From NCBI GenBank assembly GCA_020430775.1, contig JAGQJE010000040.1:1-39736 (forward strand): a stretch of 39,736 nucleotides of DNA, given 5' to 3'. Source of the DNA: Myxococcales bacterium. GTDB lineage: Bacteria > Myxococcota_A > Polyangia > Polyangiales > Houyiibacteriaceae. This document shows positions 24,982 through 33,726 of the stretch, piece after piece (within the stretch, counting starts at the first letter, position 1; each line of letters opens with the position of its first letter). Under the pieces are notes generated by a model. The model made no database searches, was not told the DNA's origin, and saw only the letters and a program-made list of their open reading frames with translations. Position numbers and translations under genes: made by a program.

Positions 24982-26007
24982 GTGAGTATCCCGGTTGGTG
25001 GTGCCCTCGCTGTCGCTCGGAGAGCGGGTGCGCGGCCGCTCGTGGTCGCTGGTATGCTACGCAGCGTGAGGGCCGAGCGCGACGACGGGTACTTCTCGCG
25101 GAGCTCGATGCTGCGCACCGTGCAGCGCGAGCGCGTCGTCGGCCTCTTGTACGGCGCGCGGGCCTCGTTCATCGGCGCGCTCCACCCGCTCCTCGCCGAG
25201 GGCACCAACCAGAGCAGCCACGCGCATGGTCGCCCCTGGGAGCGCCTGACGCGCACCGGGCTGATCTTCGAGGACGTCATCTTCGGCTCGCGCGCGACGG
25301 CCGACGCCCAGCTCCGTCGCGTCGAGGCGATGCACCGTAAGGTCCGCGGGCGCATCGAGCGTGACGGTGGGGCGTACTTCCCGAAGGGTACGCCGTACTC
25401 GGCCGATGATCCGGAGCTCGCGCTGCTCACCATGGGCGTGCTCGCAGACTCCTCCGAGGTGCTCTTCGACACCTTCGTCCGCCCGCTGCGCCCCGAGGAG
25501 CGCGAGGCGCTCTGGCAGGACTACCTCCGCTTCGGCGAGATGTTCGGCGTCACCCGGAGCCTCGCGCCGCAGACGCACGCCGAGTTCCGAGAGTACTTCG
25601 ACGACTGGCTGCTCGGCCCGACGCACTGCCTGTCGCCGGCTGCGCGCGACGCCGGCATCCGCGTCGCGTTCGCGCCCCCGCTGCCCCTGCCGCTGCTGCT
25701 CGCGCGGCCGATGACCTACGTCGCGCTGGCCGGGACCGTCCCGCGCAGCGTGCTCGACCTCTACGGGCTGCCGTGGGGGCCCGCCTTCGACCGGGCCTTC
25801 GAGCTCATCGCACGCGCGCACCGCGCTGGGCTCCCCCTCGTGCCGGGCGTGCTCCGCTACGGCAGCGTCAAGGGCGCCTTCGACCTGATTCGGCGCGAGG
25901 AGGCGTTTCGTCTACGGTTCGGGCTACCCACGTGGCGGCCGGACCCCGCCCAGGCGGACGCGCATCGCTCGGCTACGCGGGCAGCGCGTCGCGCCGCACC
26001 AGCGTGA
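24982..26007 (+). CDS. MpaB/DUF2236-type oxygenase-like protein
   Basis: 341 aa from GTG 24982. It has the family's D-D-G-Y-F near the N-terminus, then A-L-H-P-L-L-A-E-G, E-D-V-I-F-G-S-R-A-T-A, M-H-R-K-V-R-G, and D-P-E-L-A-L-L-T-M-G-V-L-A-D-S. DUF2236 includes the rubber-cleaving Lcp dioxygenase and the fungal MpaB oxygenase, which use a heme-type cofactor. In relatives the last motif reads D-P-E-L-L-L-W-V-H-A-T-L; here the His is Met. A later start at 25054 (ATG) is possible but leaves a shorter N-terminus. With the TetR, P450 and FadL genes it suggests oxidation of a hydrophobic molecule. Its 3' end overlaps folA on the other strand by 35 bases. Confidence 0.85.
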   Translation: MSIPVGGALAVARRAGARPLVVAGMLRSVRAERDDGYFSRSSMLRTVQRERVVGLLYGARASFIGALHPLLAEGTNQSSHAHGRPWERLTRTGLIFEDVIFGSRATADAQLRRVEAMHRKVRGRIERDGGAYFPKGTPYSADDPELALLTMGVLADSSEVLFDTFVRPLRPEEREALWQDYLRFGEMFGVTRSLAPQTHAEFREYFDDWLLGPTHCLSPAARDAGIRVAFAPPLPLPLLLARPMTYVALAGTVPRSVLDLYGLPWGPAFDRAFELIARAHRAGLPLVPGVLRYGSVKGAFDLIRREEAFRLRFGLPTWRPDPAQADAHRSATRAARRAAPA

Positions 26008-26479
26008 CGAAGACGACCCCCGGGGTCTCGCCGGGCACGCGCTCAACCTCCTCGAACCTGCCCTCGGGCAGCGGCGGGAAGAGGGTGTCGCCCTCGACCT
26101 CGCGGTCGACCTCCGTGAGATAGAGGTGCGTCGCGCGCGAAAGCGCGAGGGCGTAGATCTCTCCGCCGCCGATGACGAAGGGGCAGGGGTCCTCGCTCCA
26201 CGCGAGCTCGAGCGCGGCGTCGAGGCTCTCCGCGTGCTCGCAGCCGTCGAAGCGCGCGCCCGGGCGCCGGCTCACGACGATGTTGCGGCGCCCGGGCAGC
26301 GGCCGCCCGATCGACTCGTGCGTGCGTCGCCCCATCACGACGGCGTGCCCCTTGGTGAGGCGTTTGAAGTGGCGCAGGTCTTCCGGCAGGTGCCAGGGCA
26401 TCGCGCCGCCGGCGCCGATGACGCCGCCGCGGGCGACCGCCGCGATGAGCGCGAGCCGTCGGCCGCCGGGCTGGCTCAT
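25973..26479 (-). CDS. folA: Dihydrofolate reductase
   Basis: 168 aa, NADPH-dependent reduction of dihydrofolate to tetrahydrofolate. The N-terminus [23 protein letters not shown] with the catalytic acid in that loop, [12 protein letters not shown] and F-V-I-G-G-G-E-I-Y are all standard. The ATG overlaps the thyA stop (ATGA), so dihydrofolate made by ThyA and its re-reduction by FolA are produced together. The stop lies inside the convergent MpaB-like gene by 35 bases. Confidence 0.95.
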   Translation of the reverse strand: MSQPGGRRLALIAAVARGGVIGAGGAMPWHLPEDLRHFKRLTKGHAVVMGRRTHESIGRPLPGRRNIVVSRRPGARFDGCEHAESLDAALELAWSEDPCPFVIGGGEIYALALSRATHLYLTEVDREVEGDTLFPPLPEGRFEEVERVPGETPGVVFVTLVRRDALPA

Positions 26480-27318
26480 ACCGCGACGGGGGCCGCGATG
26501 CGCGGGTGCGGGTCGTAGCCCTCGACGCGGATGTGCTCGCTCTCGAACGCGAAGAGGTCGTCGACGCTCGGGTCGAGCCACAGGGTCGGCAGGGGGCGCG
26601 GCTCGCGGCCGAGCTGCAGGCGCGCTTGCTCGACGTGGTTCGCGTACAGATGCACGTCGCCGAAGGTGTGGATGAACTCGCCCGGCTGGAGCCCCGTGAC
26701 CTGGGCGATCATCGCGGTGAGCAGCGCGTAGCTCGCGATGTTGAACGGGACGCCGAGGAACACGTCCGCGCTCCGCTGATAGAGCTGGCAGCTCAGGCGC
26801 CCGCCCGCGACGTAGAGCTGAAAGAGGGTGTGGCACGGCGGGAGCGCGACCTCCGTCGCCTCCTTCGGGTTCCAGCCGCTCACGAGGATGCGCCGGCTCG
26901 TCGGGTCTTCGCGGATCAGCCGCACCGCCTCGGCGAGCTGGTCGACACCGTCGTCCCGGTAGGCGCCAGTCGCGTCGCGCGTCGCGCCGAAGTTACGCCA
27001 CTGGTGGCCGTAGACAGGCCCGAGGTCCCCCGCCTCGCGTCCAAAGCGCGCCGTCTGCTCGGCGGTCGCCCACTCGTCCCAGATGCTCACGCCCGCGCGC
27101 TGCAGCGGCTCGACGTGCGTCTCGCCCCGCACGAACCAGAGCAGCTCCTCGCGCACCGACTTGAAGTGCACGCGCTTGGTCGTCAGCAGCGGGAAGCCCT
27201 CGCGCAGATCGACGCGGAGCTGATAGCCGAAGACGCTCCGGGTCCCGGTACCGGTGCGGTCCTCACGCGGCTGGCCGCGCTCGAGCACCGCGCGCAAGAG
27301 GTCGAGGTAGGCGCGCAT
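26476..27318 (-). CDS. thyA: Thymidylate synthase
   Basis: 280 aa, within the usual size. It converts dUMP to dTMP with methylene-tetrahydrofolate. The catalytic Cys162 lies in L-P-P-C-H-T-L-F-Q, the N-terminal phosphate-binding Arg in R-T-G-T-G-T, and the C-terminal region has [10 protein letters not shown] with the conserved Asp. Its ATG (27318) is one base after the mlaD stop and its stop overlaps folA. So nucleotide synthesis genes are attached to a lipid-transport operon, which is unusual but clear in the sequence. Confidence 0.97.
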   Translation of the reverse strand: MRAYLDLLRAVLERGQPREDRTGTGTRSVFGYQLRVDLREGFPLLTTKRVHFKSVREELLWFVRGETHVEPLQRAGVSIWDEWATAEQTARFGREAGDLGPVYGHQWRNFGATRDATGAYRDDGVDQLAEAVRLIREDPTSRRILVSGWNPKEATEVALPPCHTLFQLYVAGGRLSCQLYQRSADVFLGVPFNIASYALLTAMIAQVTGLQPGEFIHTFGDVHLYANHVEQARLQLGREPRPLPTLWLDPSVDDLFAFESEHIRVEGYDPHPRIAAPVAV

Positions 27319-27319
27319 C

Positions 27320-28438
27320 TCAGGGCGACCTTCGGACCGTCGGACGCGGTGACGCGACCGCGTCGTGCTTGATCGAGTACCGCACGAGCGCCTTCAAGAT
27401 GTCGTTTCGCTCGAGCTCACCGACGAGCCGCCGGAGGTTCTCATAGACGGACGGGTCGACGAGCAGCCCCCCGATCGTCCCGCGCCCCGCGCGCATCTCG
27501 CCCGTCGCGTAGGCGAGGTCCGCCGACGCCTGGGTGAGGTTCGCGATGAGCTTCTTGCCCTCGTCGCCGTAGATGATCTCGTGCGCGGTGCCGTCCCCCT
27601 CGCGCACGGCCGCGAGCAGCGCCGCGACCTCTTTCGCGGCGAGGCCGATGCGCTCGACCGCCTTCGCGCCGCCCGGGTCGTACAGGAGCTGGTGCACCGT
27701 CCCGTCGCCCTCGCGCACCTCGTCGACGATGACGCGCACGGAGCGCGCGGTCCGCGCGAGCTCGTCGCTCGCGACGCGCGCGTGTCCGAGCACCGCCTCG
27801 AGATCGTCGCCGGTCTGCGGGTCGGTGATCAGACGCTGCAGCGCCCCGTCCCCGTTCGCGAGCATCCCGGTCAGCTTGGCGAGGTGCTGGGCGGTGTCCT
27901 TGACGTCGTTCGAGAACTCCTGGTCCCGAAACGGGTCGGTCGCGAGGCGGAGGTTCTGGGCGGTCCGGTGCACCTCGTCGAGCGTGCGCTCGGCGTTCGC
28001 CATGATGTCCGCGCTCTTGTGCGCGGGCAGCGGCTGGTCGGGGTTCCATTCGGGCAGGCTCGCGTCGCCGACCGTCATGTCGAGGAGCTTGTCGCCGAGC
28101 AGGCCCTTCGCGCCGATGATCACGTGGCTCCCCTCGCGAGAGCCCTCCGAGCCCCGGATGAGGTGGGTGACCCGATCGACGACCTCGAACTCGACCCGCA
28201 GGTGCCCGTCGTCGAGAAAGCCGACCTCGGTCACCGACCCGACCGGCACCCCGGCGATCCGCACGGGGCTCCCCGGGCGAAGGCCCTCGACGTCGCTGAA
28301 GTACGCGAAGTACGTGGTCTTCGGCGCGAAGACGTTGCGCTGGCTACCGATGATGAAGGCGAAGGTCGCCCCGAGCACCAACGCGACGACGATGAAGATG
28401 CCTACGCGAAGCTCGGTCCGCTGGCGCTTGGGGCTCAT
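27320..28438 (-). CDS. mlaD: MlaD-type MCE-domain lipid transport protein
   Basis: 372 aa. One N-terminal membrane helix ([12 protein letters not shown]) anchors it in the inner membrane. The MCE domain has [24 protein letters not shown] and, further on, G-L-L-G-D-K-L-L-D. The C-terminal half is a long helical region with repeats of the form E-G-D-G-T-x-H-x-I/L-x-Y-D/G, as in other long MlaD proteins of this type. MlaD forms a periplasmic hexamer that receives phospholipids. The ATG overlaps the mlaF stop. The expected permease MlaE is not next to it. Confidence 0.9.
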   Translation of the reverse strand: MSPKRQRTELRVGIFIVVALVLGATFAFIIGSQRNVFAPKTTYFAYFSDVEGLRPGSPVRIAGVPVGSVTEVGFLDDGHLRVEFEVVDRVTHLIRGSEGSREGSHVIIGAKGLLGDKLLDMTVGDASLPEWNPDQPLPAHKSADIMANAERTLDEVHRTAQNLRLATDPFRDQEFSNDVKDTAQHLAKLTGMLANGDGALQRLITDPQTGDDLEAVLGHARVASDELARTARSVRVIVDEVREGDGTVHQLLYDPGGAKAVERIGLAAKEVAALLAAVREGDGTAHEIIYGDEGKKLIANLTQASADLAYATGEMRAGRGTIGGLLVDPSVYENLRRLVGELERNDILKALVRYSIKHDAVASPRPTVRRSP

Positions 28439-29208
28439 CCGGCGCTCCTCAACAGGGCCTCGACGTCTTCGTCGTGAGGGGCGTTCCCCTCGATGAAGTT
28501 GCGCACGCGCGCGTCGTCCGTGTGCCGCAGCTCGTCCACGGTCCCCGAGAAGATGATGCCGCCGTCCTGGATCATGGCGATGCGGTCGCTGATCTCGTAC
28601 GCGCTCTCCATGTCGTGGGTCACGACGAGCGACGTGACCTCGAGCGAGTGGCTCAGGCGCACGATGAGCTCGGCGATCCGCTTGATGCGGATGGGGTCGA
28701 GCCCGGTCGTCGGCTCGTCGTAGAGGATCACCTCGGGGTGGGTCGCGATCGCGCGCGCGAGCCCGACGCGCTTGCGCATCCCGACCGACAGCTCGGTCGG
28801 CCAGGCGCGCCGCAGCTCCGACAGCCCGACGTTTTCGAGCGCACGACGCACGCGCGCGTCGATGTCCTCCTCGCTCAGCTCCATGTGCTCTCGGAGCCCG
28901 TACGCGACATTTTCGTAAACGTCGAGCGAGTCGAACACGGCCCCGCTCTGGAAGAGCATGGCGATGCGCTGTCGCACCGGCGCGTAGTCGCGCTCGCTCC
29001 CGCCGGAGATCACCTCGCCGTCGAAACGGATCTCGCCGGCGTCGATCGGGATGAGACCGATCAGGAGCTTGAGCATCACGCTCTTGCCCTGGCCGGATCC
29101 ACCGATGATCGCGAGCGTCTCCCCCCGCTCGACCGAGAGGCTCAGGTCGCGGTAGACGACCTTCGGGCCGAAGGCCTTCTGGACGTGGGCTATCTCGATG
29201 AGGGCCAC
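28435..29208 (-). CDS. mlaF: MlaF-type ABC transporter ATP-binding protein
   Basis: GTG at 29208 gives 257 aa. It has Walker A G-G-S-G-Q-G-K-S (36-43), the signature L-S-V-G-M-R-K-R-V (near 139), Walker B I-L-Y-D-E-P-T-T-G-L-D and the switch His in V-T-H-D. The C-terminal F-I-E-G motif is seen in MlaF. It drives phospholipid transport together with a permease MlaE and MlaD. No permease is encoded on either side: upstream is the zinc-ribbon gene (49-base gap), downstream mlaD. Confidence 0.92.
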   Translation of the reverse strand: MALIEIAHVQKAFGPKVVYRDLSLSVERGETLAIIGGSGQGKSVMLKLLIGLIPIDAGEIRFDGEVISGGSERDYAPVRQRIAMLFQSGAVFDSLDVYENVAYGLREHMELSEEDIDARVRRALENVGLSELRRAWPTELSVGMRKRVGLARAIATHPEVILYDEPTTGLDPIRIKRIAELIVRLSHSLEVTSLVVTHDMESAYEISDRIAMIQDGGIIFSGTVDELRHTDDARVRNFIEGNAPHDEDVEALLRSAG

Positions 29209-29257
29209 GGCTCGCTCACGGCGCGGACCTCGAGCGGCGCTCTCGGAGCGGGCGCGC

Positions 29258-30502
29258 TCACCGCGCCTGCCCGAGATGGTCGACGAACACGAGCTTCGTG
29301 CCGGTCTCGTCCGTGCAGGTGACCACCGTGGCCGCGCCCGACTCGAAGACGCGGCACTTGCTCGGGTCGACGCCGAGCTCGCCGACGCGTCCACCGCCGC
29401 TCGACGCGTCGGCCGCCGACACGGTCGACCGCGCCGGGTCGGTGAACGCCTCGATCGTCGCGTCAGTGACTTGGCACGCGTCGCGCAGCATGTCCGGCGA
29501 GGTGCCATTCGCGAAGTAGTTCGCGCCGCCGGCACCGGTGGGGTCCACCCTGCAGCTCATCTTGATGCCGTGGAGCGCCGTCGCGAGCGGGATGCGCGCG
29601 ATCGCGCCTTGGATGGGACCGGAGACGGCGGCGTCCGGACTCTCGAGCGCGTTCTTCACGGAGCGGCCGGTCATGTACACGAGCACGGCGCTGACGATGC
29701 AGCCGAGGATGAGCACGGCCGCGCAGCCGATCGCGAGCGGGAGCGCCCACGAGCGCTGCTTCGGGGGCGGCGGCGGCGCGGAGCCGTAGGGCGCGCCCGG
29801 GCTCCCGCTTCGAGGCGGCCCGCCGGGCCGTGGCCGCGCAGCCGGTGGCTCGAACCCCGCCTCGCCGAAGCCTCCCTGCGCACGCGTCGGCATGAAGCCG
29901 CGCTGCGACTCCTGCTCGGCGCCGGCGGGCGAGCTCTCAGGTCGCTCCGAGCCTGTGGCACCCCCGCCGAAGGGGTCGCTCTGCCCGCTGCGTGCGCCTG
30001 GCGCGTCCGAGCGGCCGGGGCGTGCGTCGCCACCCGGCGGCGACGCGAAGGGGTCGTCGCTCGAGCCCGCGGCCATCGGGTCGTTCGGGCCGCCGAAGCC
30101 GCCGATCATGGTGCGCGAGGACTGCCGGCGTGCGCCCGCGTCGCCCGCCGGAGTGCTGCCGGGTCGAGAGGAGCTGCCGACCGCGGGTTGGTCGAGCTCC
30201 GTCGCGGCGAGCTCGCGCGCGCTGCTCGCCAGCAGCGTCTTCTGGCGCGCGATGTCCTCTTCGCTGTCCCCACCGGACGGCGGCCGCGCGAAGGGATCTC
30301 CGCCGCCCGCGTCGGACGCGTCGCCAGGCGCCGACTCGCCCTCGGTCGGCGGGCGCCCGAACGCGTTCCCGCCCGGCATCATCATGGTCCCCTTGAACGC
30401 GCGTCGCTCGGGCTTGCGCGCCTCGAGCTTGGTCGTGCACGAGACGCACTCGGTGGCCTGGTCGGCGTTCGCGGTGCCGCAGTTCGGACAGTAGACGGTC
30501 AC
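29258..30502 (-). CDS. Zinc-ribbon membrane protein with Gly/Pro-rich linker
   Basis: GTG at 30502, with GGAGG before it, gives 414 aa. It starts with a zinc ribbon (C5, C8, C19, C22). A low-complexity Gly/Pro/Ser/Asp linker runs to about residue 250, followed by one membrane helix (252-278) and a C-terminal domain of about 135 aa, likely periplasmic, with four to five Cys. The linker holds short motifs F-K-G-T-M-M-M, Q-K-T-L-L-A and S-R-T-M-I-G-G, similar to each other and plausible threonine-kinase sites. I do not recognise the C-terminal domain. It is the first gene of a likely operon with mlaFD-thyA-folA. Confidence 0.75.
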   Translation of the reverse strand: MTVYCPNCGTANADQATECVSCTTKLEARKPERRAFKGTMMMPGGNAFGRPPTEGESAPGDASDAGGGDPFARPPSGGDSEEDIARQKTLLASSARELAATELDQPAVGSSSRPGSTPAGDAGARRQSSRTMIGGFGGPNDPMAAGSSDDPFASPPGGDARPGRSDAPGARSGQSDPFGGGATGSERPESSPAGAEQESQRGFMPTRAQGGFGEAGFEPPAARPRPGGPPRSGSPGAPYGSAPPPPPKQRSWALPLAIGCAAVLILGCIVSAVLVYMTGRSVKNALESPDAAVSGPIQGAIARIPLATALHGIKMSCRVDPTGAGGANYFANGTSPDMLRDACQVTDATIEAFTDPARSTVSAADASSGGGRVGELGVDPSKCRVFESGAATVVTCTDETGTKLVFVDHLGQAR

Positions 30503-30670
30503 GCATCCTCCGGGTGGGTTCGAGACGCGGCGAGGTCGAGCGCCACGGCGGGCCTCGGACGCGCGCGTGCGGCGGCTCCGCACACGACGTCGGACGCATC
30601 CTATCGGCTCAGCGGTGTCGAGCAAAGGAGAGCGACCACGTGCGCGTCGAGGAGCGCACCACATCGTTCG

Positions 30671-30699
30671 TTGCGACTCTCGCGACGTGCTGCTAGCGT
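30671..30699 (+). promoter_or_regulatory. Candidate promoter of the nuo operon
   Basis: In the 277-base gap between the zinc-ribbon gene and nuoE, TTGCGA (30671-30676) and TAGCGT (30694-30699) are 17 bases apart, about 80 bases before the nuoE ATG. The rest of the gap shows no gene. nuoE has no clear ribosome binding site. Confidence 0.35.
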
Positions 30700-30779
30700 C
30701 GAGCCGCCGAGGGCGCCCCCCCGGTGCCCAGCGGCCCGCCGAGCGTCTTCGGCGCCGCCGCGATCCACTCCGTCGTGCC

Positions 30780-31427
30780 ATGACCTTCGCGCTCACTCCC
30801 GACCGGGATCAGAAAGCGGACGAGTATCTGACGCGGTACCCGAGCGCTCGGGCCGCGCTGCTCCCCGTGCTCTGGCTCTGCCAAGAACAAAACGGCTGGA
30901 TCAGCCCCGAGGTGATCGACTTCGCGGCGAGGCGGCTCGATCTGTCGACCGCCGCCGTCAAGGGGGTGGTCACCTTCTACACGATGTTCCACCAGGCGCC
31001 GGTGGGTGACCACGTCGTGTGGGTCTGCCGGACGCTCTCGTGCGACCTGCGCGGCGCAAAGGCCATCCAGGAGCACCTCGAGGGGCGCTTCGGATGCCAC
31101 GCCGGCGGTACGAGCACGAACGGCAAGTTCTCGCTCCGCAAGGCCGAGTGCCTCGCCGCCTGCGGGCAGGCGCCGATGGTTCAGATCGACGACCGGTACT
31201 ACGAGAACCTCGACCTCGGGCAGCTCGATCGCATCCTCGACACCATCGAGCGCGACGGGATCGAGGCCGCCGTCGAGCGCTTCGCGACGGAGGCGAGCTT
31301 CGACCCGGACGCCGGGCCGAAGGCGCGCCCGCTGCAGAGCGTCCCTCCGCCCCCGGTCTCGAAGGAGGCCGCGGACGCCGCCCAGGGGAGCGGGACCTCC
31401 ACCGACAAGCCCACCGAGGACGAGTAG
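30780..31427 (+). CDS. nuoE: NADH-quinone oxidoreductase subunit E
   Basis: ATG at 30780 gives 215 aa, longer than usual because of an Ala/Pro/Ser/Asp tail of about 50 residues. The thioredoxin-like [2Fe-2S] domain has all four ligand Cys: 83 and 88 in C-R-T-L-S-C, 124 and 128 in C-L-A-A-C. The N-terminal helical part matches NuoE (Y-P-S-A-R-A-A-L-L-P-V-L-W-L). In complex I it sits at the NADH end with NuoF. nuoF starts seven bases after its stop. Confidence 0.93.
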   Translation: MTFALTPDRDQKADEYLTRYPSARAALLPVLWLCQEQNGWISPEVIDFAARRLDLSTAAVKGVVTFYTMFHQAPVGDHVVWVCRTLSCDLRGAKAIQEHLEGRFGCHAGGTSTNGKFSLRKAECLAACGQAPMVQIDDRYYENLDLGQLDRILDTIERDGIEAAVERFATEASFDPDAGPKARPLQSVPPPPVSKEAADAAQGSGTSTDKPTEDE

Positions 31428-31434
31428 CCGACCC

Positions 31435-32807
<1,373 letters not shown>

Positions 32808-32811
<4 letters not shown>

Positions 32812-33395
32812 GCACCGCGGGCGCCACGCTCGTCATCGTCGCGGGCCTCGTCGCGCTCGCCGGCGCGTTGATGACCGTCGCCGCGCGCAACCCGCTCCGC
32901 GCGGCGATCGGCCTGCTCATCCACGTCGCCTCGCTCGCCGTGCTCTACCTCGGCCTGTACGCGCAGCTCCTCGCCGCGGTGCAGCTCCTCGTCTACGCCG
33001 GCGCCGTCGTCGTCCTCTTCGTCTTCGTCATCATGATGCTCGGACCCTCGGCCGAGATCGTGCCGACGGGCAAGGGGACCGGGACGCGGTGGATCGCGTT
33101 CGCGGCGACGGTCGCCATCACCCTGACGGTCGCCTTCTCCGTCCTGCACACGACGGGGCAGTGGGTGCGGCCGCCGGACGGCTACGGCACGGTCGCCGGG
33201 CTCGGCGGGGCCCTCTACCGCTCCGCGGTCGTGCCTTTTGAGCTCGTCTCGGTCGCGCTGCTCGTCGCCATCGTCGGCGCCATGGCCGTCGCCCGGGGCC
33301 GCAGCGAGCGAGAGGCGGCGAAGCTCGCGCGAGAGCGGGCCGAGTCGGGCGCGCCCGATGACGACTCCAAGAACGCCTCGGCGCAGGCCCGGTGA
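32808..33395 (+). CDS. nuoJ: NADH-quinone oxidoreductase subunit J
   Basis: GTG at 32808 in a GTGA overlap with the nuoF stop, 195 aa. Five hydrophobic helices, with the conserved [10 protein letters not shown] and the [16 protein letters not shown] region that forms the pi-bulge helix of the proton path. The C-terminus after the last helix is charged. NuoJ is a small membrane-arm subunit between NuoH and NuoK. Confidence 0.92.
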
Positions 33396-33408
33396 GGAGG
33401 AGGCGCTC

Positions 33409-33717
33409 GTGAGCATCGAAATCGGTCTGTGCCTCGCGCTGTCGACCCTCCTCTTTGGCATCGGCGCCGGAGGCTTTCTCCTGCGGCGCAACATGCTCAT
33501 CCAGCTCATGGCGATCGAGGTCATGCTCAACGCGACCAACGTCGCCCTGGTCTCGATCAACCGCCTGCACCCCGGTGATCACGCCGGGCAGGTCTTCGCG
33601 TTCTTCGTCATCGCGATCGCGGCCGCCGAGGCCGCCGTCGGGCTGGCGATCGTCCTCGGCTTCTTCCGCGTGCTACGCACCGTCGAGACCGACCAGGCCG
33701 ACCAACTCAAGCATTAG
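33409..33717 (+). CDS. nuoK: NADH-quinone oxidoreductase subunit K
   Basis: GTG at 33409 with GAGGAGGAGG just upstream, 102 aa, the normal length. It has three membrane helices, with the conserved Glu in L-M-A-I-E-V-M-L-N-A (helix 2) and A-A-A-E-A-A-V-G-L-A (helix 3), both needed for proton transfer. It is 13 bases after nuoJ and nine before nuoL. Confidence 0.95.
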   Translation: MSIEIGLCLALSTLLFGIGAGGFLLRRNMLIQLMAIEVMLNATNVALVSINRLHPGDHAGQVFAFFVIAIAAAEAAVGLAIVLGFFRVLRTVETDQADQLKH

Positions 33718-33726
33718 GACGATTCG

